DNA of 64,000 nucleotides from a bacterium (GTDB taxonomy: Bacteria; Eisenbacteria; RBG-16-71-46; CAIMUX01), in the NCBI GenBank assembly GCA_030431975.1, contig JAUIHP010000004.1, positions 62,001 through 126,000 of the forward strand. The letters are read 5' to 3'. The notes under the pieces are model-generated. The model was given only the letters and a program-made list of their open reading frames with translations, did no database searches and was not told the origin of the DNA. The position numbers and the translations under genes are program-made. Of the stretch, positions 27,895-37,177 are shown in pieces (position 1 is the stretch's first letter; each line of letters begins with the position of its first letter).

Positions 27895-28791
27895 ATGGCC
27901 TCGACAAGAAAAACGAACTCACGGTGTCTCCTCGTCGCAGGGATCGCACTGACGTCCTTGGGCCTGGGGGGATGCCACTGGCACGATGACGACTGCGATG
28001 ACTGCGGTCCCGGATACTATCCGGACACTCACGCACCGGCCGCCCCTCGCGGGGTCAGCTCCGTCACCGGTGATCGCTCCGTCGAAATCTACTGGGTCGA
28101 GAACACCGAGTCCGACCTCGACGGCTACCGGATCTATCGCAATGACGAACCGGACGGATACTTCGAGAAGATCGGTTCGGTCGGGTACTCCGCAACCTCC
28201 TATGTCGATCGCAGTGCCCGAAACGGCCAGACCTACTACTACGCCGTCACCGCCTTCGACGACTATGGCAACGAGAGCGAGCTTTCCTACGAGCTGGTCT
28301 TTGATACGCCTCGGCCGGACGGCCGGAACCTGCGGGTCTTCAACGCGGCGAACAGGGACCGGGACGCCGGCTATGACTTCTCCGCGCAGAGAGTCGTTGA
28401 TGCCGACGACATCAGTGCGGACATCTACTACTGGTACACCGAAGAGGAAGGCGCCTGGCTGGTCGCCACCGAGCGAAGCGCAGACGAATATACCGACATC
28501 CAGGACGCCGGCTTCCACCGCATGGACGACGTAGGTTGGGCGCCTGACGGCGGCTGGTCCCCGACCGGCGACTCCCCGGCCATTGAAGGACACGTCTATC
28601 TGGTTTGGACGTGGGACAACCACTTCGCCAAGGTGCGGGTCGTCTCCATCGAATCCGACTCCATCGTCCTCGACTGGGCCTACCAGACGGATCGAGGAAA
28701 CCCTGAACTTCGCGTTCCGAATCTACCGGGCTTCGGCAAAGAGCCGGGCGGTGGTGATCGGGCACATCGGGCCGGTCCCGGAAGGAGGTAG
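27895..28791 (+). CDS. Fibronectin type III lipoprotein
   Basis: A 298-residue lipoprotein. The lipobox LGLGGC places the acylated cysteine at residue 27. A short His/Asp/Cys-rich patch follows, then one fibronectin type III domain (about 49-140: APRGVSSVTGDRSVEIYWV, DLDGYRIYRN, YYYAVTAFDDYGNESE). The C-terminal half is a second globular region of unknown family with repeated Trp/Asp (GHVYLVWTWDNHFAKVRV). ATG 27895 follows GGAAGGTG. The stop lies inside the ribosome site of the next gene, which forms an operon with it. A surface-anchored protein is likely; the binding partner is unknown. Confidence 0.75.
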   Translation: MASTRKTNSRCLLVAGIALTSLGLGGCHWHDDDCDDCGPGYYPDTHAPAAPRGVSSVTGDRSVEIYWVENTESDLDGYRIYRNDEPDGYFEKIGSVGYSATSYVDRSARNGQTYYYAVTAFDDYGNESELSYELVFDTPRPDGRNLRVFNAANRDRDAGYDFSAQRVVDADDISADIYYWYTEEEGAWLVATERSADEYTDIQDAGFHRMDDVGWAPDGGWSPTGDSPAIEGHVYLVWTWDNHFAKVRVVSIESDSIVLDWAYQTDRGNPELRVPNLPGFGKEPGGGDRAHRAGPGRR

Positions 28792-28793
28792 CC

Positions 28794-30563
28794 ATGAAAC
28801 CCATGAACTACGCAAAGCGCCTCCACCAGCGCGTGACGGCCACCGCTGAATGGATCTCGCGAAAGAATACGCGTTCACGTTTTGGACTGAGTCCGGCATC
28901 GGGATTGGGAACTGTCCTGGTCCTTGCTTCACTCACCCTGGTGTCCGGACCAGTCCAAGCTTTTCGGCCGGAGGCGGGAGTTTCGATCTGCACGTCGAGC
29001 TGCGCGTCTGACTGTGATCATCATGTGGACACCCGCGTCGAGGCCCATGTCGGCGCCCACGTCGGCGCTGCCGTCCGCATCGGCAACGTCGAAGTGAGCG
29101 GCGAGTGGCACAACGTCGTTCCGGTTCCGCGGGATGGACTCGGCGTCAAGCTCTGGTCGGATCCGGACCCGGATGACTACATTGAAGTCGGCGATCGGGC
29201 TCGTTTCTACTTCGAAGCAAACGCCGACTGTTACGTCACTCTGGTTTCGATCGGTACGGACGGTCGCGCGCGTCGCCTCTTCCCTGGACGCGGGGACGGA
29301 TACGTTCGCGGAGGAAAGACCTACGCACTGCCGAATCACCGCAGCGACTACGATCTGCGATTCGCGGGTCCGGCCGGTGAGGAGTATGTCTTTGCCGTGG
29401 CGTCCCTCTACCCGATCCGGGACCGCTTCCCGCGTTGGATGGATGACGGCGTCGCAGTTAACTGGAGAGAGAACTACTGGGACGATGAGGACGTCTTCTG
29501 GAGAACCGGCTGGTCCGTCGGCGATCCGATTCACGACCTCTATGACTTCGTCGACCGCGTCGTCCGCTACCCGCGTGACTACGAGAGCTACGCGGCATCT
29601 TGGTTGCGCTTCGATGTCGGTTGGCAACGGCCGGACTGTTGGTTGGTCTGCAATGTCTGCGGCCATAGCACGATCTGGGGAGACAAGTACTGCGATCATC
29701 GCAACTACGTCTCGGTCACGATCGACTTCGGCTCGGGACACTGTGACTTTCGCCATCCGCCGAAGAGGCGCTGGGTTCGCCGGTGGTACTCCCCGAGGAA
29801 TCCGCACTGGAAGAAGCACAAGTATCGTTACGCTCGCGATTATGTGAATCCGGACAAACCGGGGCACGTCGTTGCGCCGCCGACGCGGCGGAACCATGTC
29901 GAGCACCGGGACGAAAAACCTCAGGGTTGGGACCGGGTCAAAGGCAAGCGTCATGTCGACGACTGGCTGGCGGACGCGGACGATCGCAAGCAGCGCGATC
30001 GCGACGACCGGGGGGCAAACCCGGGCGACAAGGCTCGCGACCGAGATGACAATGATCGGGATCGAAGCGACAGGAATCGCGACCGTGGCGGCAACGACAA
30101 GGACCGTGACCGAGATCGCGACGATGACCGCACCCGGGACATCAATCGGGATCGAGTGAAGATCGAGAAGAGCCGCGGCGCCAGCGAGATTCAGAAGAGC
30201 ATCCGGCGAGACTCCCGAGACCTGGCTTCCGAAGAGACACGGCGGGCTCAGGATCGGGTCAAGGTTCAGCGGCCGACGGATCGAAACGTCGAGCGCAAGG
30301 CGGAGCGCAAAGCGGAGCGCAAAGCAGACCGCAAAGTGGAGCGCGGCCCGCAACTGACGCCGAAGTCGCAGCCCAAACCGAAGGACCAGCCAAGTCGACG
30401 GTCGGGCTCGAGCGACAAAGCAAAGAAGAAGTCCGAGAATTCCTCGAAGAGCCAGGAGAGCGCCAAGGCGAGCAGCGGGTCGAACCGGGCGCCAAGCAAC
30501 AAGGCAAACGGCAGGTCGAAGGACTCCGGGACTTCGAAGAAGTCATCGAGGCGCGGCCGCTAG
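28794..30563 (+). CDS. Exported DUF4384 protein with charged repeat tail
   Basis: A 589-residue exported protein. After a long signal segment (hydrophobic core about 39-58, ending VQA), residues about 100-210 match DUF4384: GVKLWSDPDPDDYIEVGDRARFYFEANADCYVTLVSI, RRLFPG and EEYVFAVASLYPI. Some DUF4384 proteins accompany caspase-like or sensory surface proteins; no reaction is known. A Cys/His cluster (CNVCGH, KYCDH) lies near 285-300. From about 390 to the end the sequence is almost purely Arg/Asp/Lys/Ser/Glu and probably disordered. GGAGG precedes ATG 28794, and the upstream lipoprotein gene ends three bases earlier. Confidence 0.7.
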   Translation: MKPMNYAKRLHQRVTATAEWISRKNTRSRFGLSPASGLGTVLVLASLTLVSGPVQAFRPEAGVSICTSSCASDCDHHVDTRVEAHVGAHVGAAVRIGNVEVSGEWHNVVPVPRDGLGVKLWSDPDPDDYIEVGDRARFYFEANADCYVTLVSIGTDGRARRLFPGRGDGYVRGGKTYALPNHRSDYDLRFAGPAGEEYVFAVASLYPIRDRFPRWMDDGVAVNWRENYWDDEDVFWRTGWSVGDPIHDLYDFVDRVVRYPRDYESYAASWLRFDVGWQRPDCWLVCNVCGHSTIWGDKYCDHRNYVSVTIDFGSGHCDFRHPPKRRWVRRWYSPRNPHWKKHKYRYARDYVNPDKPGHVVAPPTRRNHVEHRDEKPQGWDRVKGKRHVDDWLADADDRKQRDRDDRGANPGDKARDRDDNDRDRSDRNRDRGGNDKDRDRDRDDDRTRDINRDRVKIEKSRGASEIQKSIRRDSRDLASEETRRAQDRVKVQRPTDRNVERKAERKAERKADRKVERGPQLTPKSQPKPKDQPSRRSGSSDKAKKKSENSSKSQESAKASSGSNRAPSNKANGRSKDSGTSKKSSRRGR

Positions 30564-30644
30564 AGACACTAGAAACGAAGCCGAACATTTGGTGGCATCC
30601 GGCCCGCGATGAGAGCCCGCGGGTCGGATCCGAACGAAGAGGCG

Positions 30645-30720
30645 CGTGCCGGGCTGGTCCCGACCGCGCCTCATCGGTTCGTACCGGGCTGGTCCCGCCC
30701 GCGCGCCATCGGTTCGTGCC
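30645..30720. repeat. 35-bp tandem repeat, two copies plus partial third
   Basis: Units 30645-30679 and 30680-30714 share CCGGGCTGGTCCCG and ATCGGTT with few differences; a third begins at 30715. They lie in the 363-base gap between the DUF4384 gene and the PorV-like gene, which otherwise holds only the promoter at 30839. Confidence 0.9.
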
Positions 30721-30838
30721 CGTTTCGGCGCGGGACCGGGTGCGACTCGCCCATACGGGAACCGGAGCCCGGACCTGGCGGTATAGCGGACAACTGTCGG
30801 CCGTCGAAGTGGCCGAGGGGGAAGTGGGGCGAGGTTGG

Positions 30839-30868
30839 TTGACCTCATCGATTTCCGACACCTACCAT
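30839..30868 (+). promoter_or_regulatory. Sigma-70-type promoter of the PorV-like gene
   Basis: TTGACC (30839-30844) and TACCAT (30863-30868) are separated by 18 bases, with five of six and four of six matches. Transcription would start about 50 bases before the start codon. Confidence 0.55.
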
Positions 30869-30926
30869 ATCGCCAGACCCTCAACGGTTTCCGGTGCCGC
30901 GTCCCGTCGCCGCGCCTAGGAGAAAC

Positions 30927-31841
30927 ATGACACACGCCTTGTCCCCGGCCCGTCTGGCGGCCGCTGCTCTCGTTCTGGCCAGCTTCGCAATGACGCCCTC
31001 CGCCGAAGCGGCGACCGGTCTCAGCTACCTCAAAGTGGGGGCCGGTGCCCGAGCCATCGCGCTGGGAAATGCGGTGGTCAGCAATGTGGCCGACCCGACG
31101 GCGAACTACTGGAATCCCGGCGCCCTAGCCTTCGCCCCGGGAACCGAGATCGAACTCATGCACAACGAGAGCTTTCAGACGGTGCGCTACGAGTTTGCCG
31201 GTCTCAGCCATCGGAAAGGCCGCCACGGATTCGGGGCCGCTTTCCACGGGGTCTGGACCGATGACCTGACCGGGCTCGATGTCCAGGGCAACTCCACCGG
31301 ATCCTTTGGCTACGCGGGAATCGCCATCGCAGGAAACTATGCCCTCGCTCTCAACGAGACGATGGGCCTGGGTATCGGGGTCGAGTATCTGCGGGAGCAG
31401 ATCGATCGCTACGAGGCCACCGGCTTGGCGGCCAGCATTGGGTTTCAGGCTCGCGAAGTCCTTCCCCGGACCGATGTCGGCTTCGCGGCGCTCCACCTGG
31501 GTTCGAGCATGAAGTACGAAACCGAGGAGTTCGACATTCCCACGACCTTCCAGGGGGGAGTGACGCACCGGGTCCCCGTCGCCTCAATGGATGGTGAGTT
31601 CCGTCTTTCGGCGGAGGTCCGGGCCGTCCGGGATGAGGACACGCAGATCGTTTTCGGATCCGAGTACCGTTATCAGGACTTCACCAGCCTGCAGGTTGGG
31701 TACCAGACGAATCACGATACCCAGGATGTTGCCTTTGGTATCGGGCTGGGTCGTGGTCGCGTCCGCGGTCAGTACGCGTTCAGCCCATTCGGACAAAACC
31801 TCGGCGACCAGCATCGTTTCTCGGTGCGCGTGGGCCTGTAG
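30927..31841 (+). CDS. PorV/PorQ-like (UPF0164) outer-membrane protein
   Basis: A 304-residue exported protein with a signal peptide to about residue 29. The opening of the mature part (GLSYLKVGAGARAIALGNAVVSNVADPTANYWNPGAL) is the hallmark of the PorV/UPF0164 family. These are outer-membrane barrels of the FadL superfamily that in Bacteroidetes shuttle type IX secretion cargo. The rest is alternating barrel strands. Ig-like tails on two exported proteins here fit such a pathway, but no other type IX gene is visible. ATG 30927 follows AGGAG. Confidence 0.82.
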   Translation: MTHALSPARLAAAALVLASFAMTPSAEAATGLSYLKVGAGARAIALGNAVVSNVADPTANYWNPGALAFAPGTEIELMHNESFQTVRYEFAGLSHRKGRHGFGAAFHGVWTDDLTGLDVQGNSTGSFGYAGIAIAGNYALALNETMGLGIGVEYLREQIDRYEATGLAASIGFQAREVLPRTDVGFAALHLGSSMKYETEEFDIPTTFQGGVTHRVPVASMDGEFRLSAEVRAVRDEDTQIVFGSEYRYQDFTSLQVGYQTNHDTQDVAFGIGLGRGRVRGQYAFSPFGQNLGDQHRFSVRVGL

Positions 31842-31960
31842 TCGGGACGATTCACGACGGTCGATTGTGGAGGCAAAGCCTGCCTCGATACTGACGCGTT
31901 TCATCTCGAACAGGATTGACGAATCGAGGCGAAACCCCGGGTGGCTCGAGCCTTCGGGCC

Positions 31961-32782
31961 CTACTTTGACCTCGGCGGATCCGGCGGAAACGGCCTGGCC
32001 GCGATCGGCTCCTGACGTCCGTCCGCCTGTCGACGGAACATCTGCATCCGCCCGTCGATCATCCGTAGATGGGTGTACTCCCGGATCCAATCTCCCAACA
32101 GAACGAAGTCCTTGCCATCTTCACTGAAGTGCGTCGGATGGTGGATGTGTCCCATGACGAGAGCCGAGACGTCTTCTTCGGCGAGGATGGGGCGGGCGAT
32201 GTCGCGAACGACCTTGGGGACGATTTCCTCGGCCGGAGGATCGTGACTGCTGCGACTGGCGTGAGAGGCCCAGGTCGCGAAGGGAAATCCGAAGTCCGGG
32301 TGAAGTGCGCGGTAGCCGGCGATGGCCCACGGGTGGCGAAGGATCTTCTTCAGGACTTTGTAGCCACCATCACCCGGTCCCAATCCGTCCCCATGGGCCA
32401 GGTAGACGAGCCGGCCTTGCAGTCGCGCCCGGATCGGGTCGTCGAAGCTCGTCACGCCGAGTTCCTCGGAGAGCCACGATCCCGCCCAGAAGTCGTGGTT
32501 TCCTCCGAAGTAAACGACGCGGACACCGGCGTCGACACAGTCGGCCAAAGCCCGCGCGATTCGAAACGTCACCTTGGGAACGGCGTGGCGGTACTCGAAC
32601 CAGAAGTCGAAGAGGTCTCCCATGACGAAGAGGGCTCGGGCGTCCCGTTGCGCTTCTTTGATGAACTGCAGCAGCCAGTCTTCCCGCTCCACCGGACCGG
32701 CCGGCGCTCCGAGGTGGGCGTCGCTCAGAAAGTAGATGGGGCTTTCTTCCACTTCGAGGGAGATATCGAGCATGGGGCGCAT
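31961..32782 (-). CDS. lpxH: UDP-2,3-diacylglucosamine diphosphatase LpxH
   Basis: A 273-residue calcineurin-like phosphoesterase that releases lipid X from UDP-diacylglucosamine in lipid A synthesis. The metal-binding motifs appear in order: SDAHLG, GDLFDFWFEY, GGNHDFW, AHGDG and MGHIHHP. This set, especially DFWFEY and GNHDFW, fits LpxH rather than general phosphoesterases. ATG 32782 follows a GAGGAG site; an in-frame start at 32830 is less likely. Its presence implies an LPS-bearing outer membrane. A hydrophilic tail rich in Arg and Pro ends the protein. Confidence 0.9.
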   Translation of the reverse strand: MRPMLDISLEVEESPIYFLSDAHLGAPAGPVEREDWLLQFIKEAQRDARALFVMGDLFDFWFEYRHAVPKVTFRIARALADCVDAGVRVVYFGGNHDFWAGSWLSEELGVTSFDDPIRARLQGRLVYLAHGDGLGPGDGGYKVLKKILRHPWAIAGYRALHPDFGFPFATWASHASRSSHDPPAEEIVPKVVRDIARPILAEEDVSALVMGHIHHPTHFSEDGKDFVLLGDWIREYTHLRMIDGRMQMFRRQADGRQEPIAARPFPPDPPRSK

Positions 32783-32889
32783 TGTCTCCTCTGGCCCGTG
32801 CGGGGTCGAGTCCGCATTCGAAAGGGCCACATCCGGCCGATGGGGCGCGCGAATCGAAAGGGATAATGCGACCTTACGGTCGGCAGACT

Positions 32890-32919
32890 TGACCCTCGTG
32901 TGTCCGCCCCGCTAGCCTC
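32890..32919 (+). promoter_or_regulatory. Candidate promoter giving a leaderless glycosyltransferase mRNA
   Basis: TTGACC (32890-32895) and TAGCCT (32914-32919) are separated by 18 bases. The -10 box ends five bases before the ATG of the next gene, which lacks a ribosome site, so the message may be leaderless. Confidence 0.4.
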
Positions 32920-32924
32920 TTTAG

Positions 32925-33734
32925 ATGATAGACGGGAAGCGGGTTTGCGTCGTAATGCCCGCATACAATGCAGCGGAGACGCTCGAGCGGACGTACGAAG
33001 AGCTTCCCCATGATGTGGTCGACCGTGTCATCCTGGTCGACGATCAGAGTTCCGACAAGACCGTCGAAGTGGCGCGTCGGCTTGGGCTCGATACCTTTCT
33101 CCACAAGAGAAACCGCGGTTACGGCGGCAACCAGAAGACGTGTTACTCCGAAGCGCTGCGCGGCGGCGAGGACATCGTCATCATGGTGCATCCCGACTAT
33201 CAGTATTCGCCGAAGCTGGTCACGGCCATGGCTTCGCTCATTTCGTCGGGAGAGTTCGACGTCGTTCTCGGTTCGCGGATCCTCGGGGTCGGCGCGCGGC
33301 GCGGCGGGATGCCTCTCTACAAGTACATCTCGAATCGTTTTCTGACGGCTTTCGAGAACATCATGGTCGGCTACAAGCTCTCCGAGTACCACACGGGCTA
33401 CCGGGCCTTCTCGAAAGAGGTCCTGGAGTCCCTGCCGTTGCTCGAGAATTCCGACGACTTCGTCTTCGACAACCAGATGCTCGTTCAGATCATTCGCTGG
33501 GGCTACACCATCGGTGAAGTGACCTGTCCGACGAAGTACTTCCCGGAAGCATCGAGCATCAACTTCAGTCGCAGCTGCAAGTACGGTTTCGGAGTCCTGG
33601 CGGCCTCGATGGCCGGCCTCTTCGATCGCCTCGGCGTTTGGCGGGCGGGTTTCCTCAAACGGGACGGGCGCAAGCTGGGCGACGGGGGCTACGTCTCGAT
33701 GGACGTCGAGCGGGAAGAACTCTCGCCGTCGTAG
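32925..33734 (+). CDS. Family 2 glycosyltransferase (DPM1/polyprenyl-phosphate type)
   Basis: A 269-residue GT-A enzyme. N-terminal [21 protein letters not shown] and [16 protein letters not shown] are typical of GT2. The following [19 protein letters not shown] and MVHPDYQY (position of the metal-binding DxD) resemble enzymes that load a sugar onto polyprenyl phosphate. No C-terminal transmembrane helix is evident. Next to it, on the opposite strand, lies an ArnT/PMT-like transferase that would use such a lipid-linked sugar, so the two may act together. The donor sugar is unknown. Confidence 0.85.
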   Translation: MIDGKRVCVVMPAYNAAETLERTYEELPHDVVDRVILVDDQSSDKTVEVARRLGLDTFLHKRNRGYGGNQKTCYSEALRGGEDIVIMVHPDYQYSPKLVTAMASLISSGEFDVVLGSRILGVGARRGGMPLYKYISNRFLTAFENIMVGYKLSEYHTGYRAFSKEVLESLPLLENSDDFVFDNQMLVQIIRWGYTIGEVTCPTKYFPEASSINFSRSCKYGFGVLAASMAGLFDRLGVWRAGFLKRDGRKLGDGGYVSMDVEREELSPS

Positions 33735-33814
33735 ACGGGACGATTCCCTAAGGTCCTTCTGTAACGGCGGGGCCGAGCGCCGCCCTCGCCACTCAGCCTG
33801 CTACGGGTTCATTG

Positions 33815-35383
33815 CTACGGGTTCATGTAGACGCGGAACTGGTCGAAGTTGCCCAGCAGCTCCCAGTCGGCCGGCGGCTCGTAGGCGTACGCTGGAATCT
33901 CCGAAGCGCGATAGGTTTGGGTGACGTCATCCTCCCGGGCCGCTTTTTGCAGAGCCTCCTCGTGGAGGACGACGAGACATCGCGGAAGCGCGGCCTCCTC
34001 CGGAAACCATTTGAGATACCCCAGGCGTGAGTCCCCGAACGAGCCGGGTTCTCCCATGCGTACGGAGTCATCTGCGCCGCGGTAGAAGTCTGATCCCTCC
34101 TGGAATCCGAGGTAGTAGGCGACGCGGTATCCCGTTCGCCAGTGGTCGAAGTAGACGGGGAGTTCTGGCCACGCCTCGATCAAGGTGGCGGTTTGGACGA
34201 AGGACTGTCCACGGACGTCGCTCCGCAGCCGCTCGTCCCGAACCACGAGGAAGCCGGCGGCCAGAAAAAGCACGAGCCCGCCCGTGAGCACGACGCGTTG
34301 AATTCGGGTCGGAGCGAGCGCCAGGCTATCGGACGACGCAAACAACCTAAGGCGACGACCCACTTCGAGAATGGTGTCGGCGGCCAGCAGAAACAGAGGA
34401 ACAGAAAGAGGAAGAAGAAAGCGCTCGCGCTTGAGAATCGGGATGTACTCCGTTGCGCTCATCGACCCGAACTGCAGGTAGAGCAGAATCGGCAGCCCCC
34501 AAAGAACGAAAGGGAGCCGGCGCCGGTTCAGGAATGCGAGTCCGCCGATGGCCCCGAGCAGAAGAACGTGCGTGCCCAGTCCGGTGATGGTGTGGCGAGG
34601 ATGAAGCAATAGATTCGGATAGAACCACCAGGAAGCGTCCTCGGCTTTGTTCGTGGTGGAGTAGCGGCCGCCGACGACGTCGAGGCGATAGAGCGGGTCT
34701 CCCGTTTGCATCGCGTAGGCGGCGAGTAGGGGAACCCCGATGAGAAGCCCTCCGGCGACGAACGGCCAAAGGTCCTTCCAGGACGGACGTGTCCAAATGA
34801 GGTGCACGACGAAGAACAGAACGAGAATGCCGGCAAACAGCCTGGTCACGACGGCCAGCGCAAAGCAGATGCCCGCCAGAAGCAGCCCGAGTCGCGATGG
34901 GCGCGTTCCCTCTTCGAACGAAACGATCCAGAAGCCGGCGGCGCCGGTCATGAAGAGAGCGATGATGATGTCAGGGTTGAGAACGGACGAGTAGATGACG
35001 TCGAGCGGAGAGAACGCGAGAAAGCCGGCACCGAGAATGGCAGCCCAGGGCCCGAGGCGCTTCCACCCAATGAACAGCAGGAGCATCAACTGCAGCGCGG
35101 AAGCCAGCAGGGGCCAGGCCTTGGTCGTCCACGTTCCGACTCCGAAAAGGGCGTAGAGCGGGGCTACCGGGACGAAGACGGTCCAACGGTGCGCGAACCA
35201 GGAGTCGGTCTCGAGGGTGAAGGTGCCTTCCTTCAGGTTGTACGCGTGTTGCGCATAGACGGCCGGATCGAAGTGCATGTCCGGCGTCGTCGCCCAGACG
35301 CGATAGAAGATTCCGATCGCCAGAACCAGAAAGGCGGCGATGACGGTTTCGGAGTGAGGCTTGCCGGAGGTCGCAGTCGTCAT
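33815..35383 (-). CDS. ArnT/PMT-like GT39-family membrane glycosyltransferase
   Basis: A 522-residue integral membrane protein with about eleven transmembrane helices. The first extracytoplasmic loop contains the acidic motif MHFDPAVYAQHAYNL, where GT39/GT83 enzymes keep a catalytic Asp. Such enzymes transfer a sugar from polyprenyl phosphate to protein or lipid A on the outer face of the inner membrane. A soluble C-terminal domain of about 120 residues follows. ATG 35383 is used; the frame extends upstream to 35452 without support, and no ribosome site is seen. It is convergent with the GT2 gene that may make its donor. Confidence 0.75.
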   Translation of the reverse strand: MTTATSGKPHSETVIAAFLVLAIGIFYRVWATTPDMHFDPAVYAQHAYNLKEGTFTLETDSWFAHRWTVFVPVAPLYALFGVGTWTTKAWPLLASALQLMLLLFIGWKRLGPWAAILGAGFLAFSPLDVIYSSVLNPDIIIALFMTGAAGFWIVSFEEGTRPSRLGLLLAGICFALAVVTRLFAGILVLFFVVHLIWTRPSWKDLWPFVAGGLLIGVPLLAAYAMQTGDPLYRLDVVGGRYSTTNKAEDASWWFYPNLLLHPRHTITGLGTHVLLLGAIGGLAFLNRRRLPFVLWGLPILLYLQFGSMSATEYIPILKRERFLLPLSVPLFLLAADTILEVGRRLRLFASSDSLALAPTRIQRVVLTGGLVLFLAAGFLVVRDERLRSDVRGQSFVQTATLIEAWPELPVYFDHWRTGYRVAYYLGFQEGSDFYRGADDSVRMGEPGSFGDSRLGYLKWFPEEAALPRCLVVLHEEALQKAAREDDVTQTYRASEIPAYAYEPPADWELLGNFDQFRVYMNP

Positions 35384-35414
35384 AGGGAGGCATATTACCG
35401 GCGAATCGGTGATA

Positions 35415-36920
35415 ATGGGGCCCATGTGGCGATTTTGGGCCGATGCGGCCAAGCTTTTCCTGTGGACGGCATTCGTTCTGCTGGTCGGGACGGCTCTCGG
35501 GCTCTTCCTCAGTCGGGGGCAGATCGGCGAGGGGACGGGGTTACCCTTCGCGGGGACCCCATCGGGGGCTCCAGCGGGGGCGGATCGAGGTCTACGGCCG
35601 GCCTCCGTCAGCCCGGCTTCGATGGCTTCCGAGGCCGGACTGCAAGATGTTGCCGCCTTTATCGCGCCTGCGGTGGTCTCGATCGAAGTTCGGCGCCGGA
35701 TCGAGCACCCGGTCGTGGATCCGGAGGGGAATCCGATCCATGGTTTTGGGGACGGGGTCCTCGACGTGCCGTCGAACGGAAGCGGCTTCTTCTTCGACGA
35801 CCTCGGTCACGTCCTTACCAATCACCATGTCGTCGAACAGGCGCGCCGGATCTGGGTTCATCTATCCGACGGCCGCAGCCTTCCGGCGCAGGTCGTGGGC
35901 GTGGATGTGGAGACGGACGTGGCCGTCGTCCGGGTCGCGCCGGCCAAGGACCTTCCGCGGGCTCGGCTCGGGACCGCCGAGGACCTGAAAGTCGGCGAGT
36001 GGGTGGCCGCCGTCGGCAATCCGTTGGGATACCTCGACGGAACCTTCACCGTCGGCGTCGTCAGCGGGATCGGTCGAAGCGAGGTCGCCATCGAAGGGGG
36101 CGCCCCGAGCTATCAGGACTTCATCCAGACGGACGCCGCGATCCACTACGGCAACAGCGGAGGGCCGCTGGTCAACGCGCGCGGAGAGGTGGTTGGAATC
36201 AACACTGCGTTCGGTGGGCAGGGAGTCGGAATCGGGTTCGCCATCCCCATCGATCTGGCCAGGGAGGTGGCCGAGGACCTCATGTCGAAGGGGCACGTGG
36301 TTCGGGGCTACTTGGGAGTCCTCCTGCAGGAGATTGACGCCGACATGGCGCTCGGGCTGGGACTCGAGAGACGGCGCGGTGTTCTGATTCGCGAAGTGAT
36401 GCCGGAGACCCCTGCGGCAGACGCGGGGCTCCGGGCCGGTGACGCCATTCTCATCTTCGACGGTGAAGCGGTTCGGGACGTCTCCGGGTTCCGTATCCAG
36501 GTGGCACATGCTGCGGTGGGAGATCTCATTCCTCTGGAAGCGCTGCGCTTCGGTGAGACCTTGGAGCTGTCGATTCGGCTGGCCGAGCGGGAGTCGAACG
36601 AGTCCGCCGCCTCGATGACCACCACGACCCTGCCGCGGAGCGGGGGGCCGGGGCTTCGGGTCGAGTCCGTCGGCGACAGCCTGGGTTGGGCGCTGGCCGG
36701 GGGAGAGCACGGGGTCCGGATCCGCGAGGTGCTGCCGGACTCCCCGGCCGACGATGTGGGCCTGCGCCCGGAAGATATTGTCCTGGAAGCGGATGGACGG
36801 GTTCTGACCCACCCGCGGGACTTCGAGGCCGCCGTCGAAGGGGCACGAAGGGACCGTCGTCCGGTCGTTCTAAAGCTCCTTCGCCAGGGTGTTCGTTGGT
36901 TCGCGGCCCTCGATACGTAG
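35415..36920 (+). CDS. Membrane-anchored HtrA-type serine protease with two PDZ domains
   Basis: A 501-residue protease. An uncleaved or signal-anchor helix (about 11-33) leads to a trypsin-like domain with His138 in LTNHHVV, Asp168 in ETDVAVV and Ser248 in YGNSGGPLV, followed by VVGINTAFGG. Two PDZ domains occupy about 310-390 and 415-500. It differs from the HtrA at 1.5 kb in having a proline/glycine linker after the anchor, so it may be the DegS-like or membrane-held member. ATG 35415 and ATG 35424 are both possible starts. It is divergent from the GT39 gene with only about 30 bases between. Confidence 0.92.
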   Translation: MGPMWRFWADAAKLFLWTAFVLLVGTALGLFLSRGQIGEGTGLPFAGTPSGAPAGADRGLRPASVSPASMASEAGLQDVAAFIAPAVVSIEVRRRIEHPVVDPEGNPIHGFGDGVLDVPSNGSGFFFDDLGHVLTNHHVVEQARRIWVHLSDGRSLPAQVVGVDVETDVAVVRVAPAKDLPRARLGTAEDLKVGEWVAAVGNPLGYLDGTFTVGVVSGIGRSEVAIEGGAPSYQDFIQTDAAIHYGNSGGPLVNARGEVVGINTAFGGQGVGIGFAIPIDLAREVAEDLMSKGHVVRGYLGVLLQEIDADMALGLGLERRRGVLIREVMPETPAADAGLRAGDAILIFDGEAVRDVSGFRIQVAHAAVGDLIPLEALRFGETLELSIRLAERESNESAASMTTTTLPRSGGPGLRVESVGDSLGWALAGGEHGVRIREVLPDSPADDVGLRPEDIVLEADGRVLTHPRDFEAAVEGARRDRRPVVLKLLRQGVRWFAALDT

Positions 36921-37031
36921 GATTTCGAATGGATGAGAACCGCCATCCGGCCGAAACCCCTTGGTAGCGGACCGCAAGTCCACTCGATTACGCCCCTGAG
37001 GGGCACCCGACCGGAGGATCCGACAGGGTCA

Positions 37032-37060
37032 TTGACAGATACCCAACCGATTGTTAGGAT
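37032..37060 (+). promoter_or_regulatory. Sigma-70-type promoter of the M23-AmiC operon
   Basis: A perfect TTGACA (37032-37037), a 17-base spacer and TAGGAT (37055-37060) point at the M23 peptidase gene. The leader would be about 110 bases. Confidence 0.65.
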
Positions 37061-37177
37061 TCCGCCCAGGTTGCTAGAAATGCACCCCCGCCTTAAACAG
37101 TTGCTCGGCAGGGATTTAAGCCAACATTTCATATCTGGGCAATTCGCCGAATCAGGACGGTCGGCTCCGGAGGTAGG

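Noticed and set aside
29783-30159. Overlapping ORFs in other frames of the DUF4384 gene
   Set aside because: They arise from the RD-rich low-complexity tail; the main frame has the domain, the signal peptide and the ribosome site.
34802-36337. 511-codon plus-strand ORF opposite the GT39 gene and through the HtrA gene
   Set aside because: It overlaps two well-supported genes in other frames, and its translation is low-complexity and lacks any domain.
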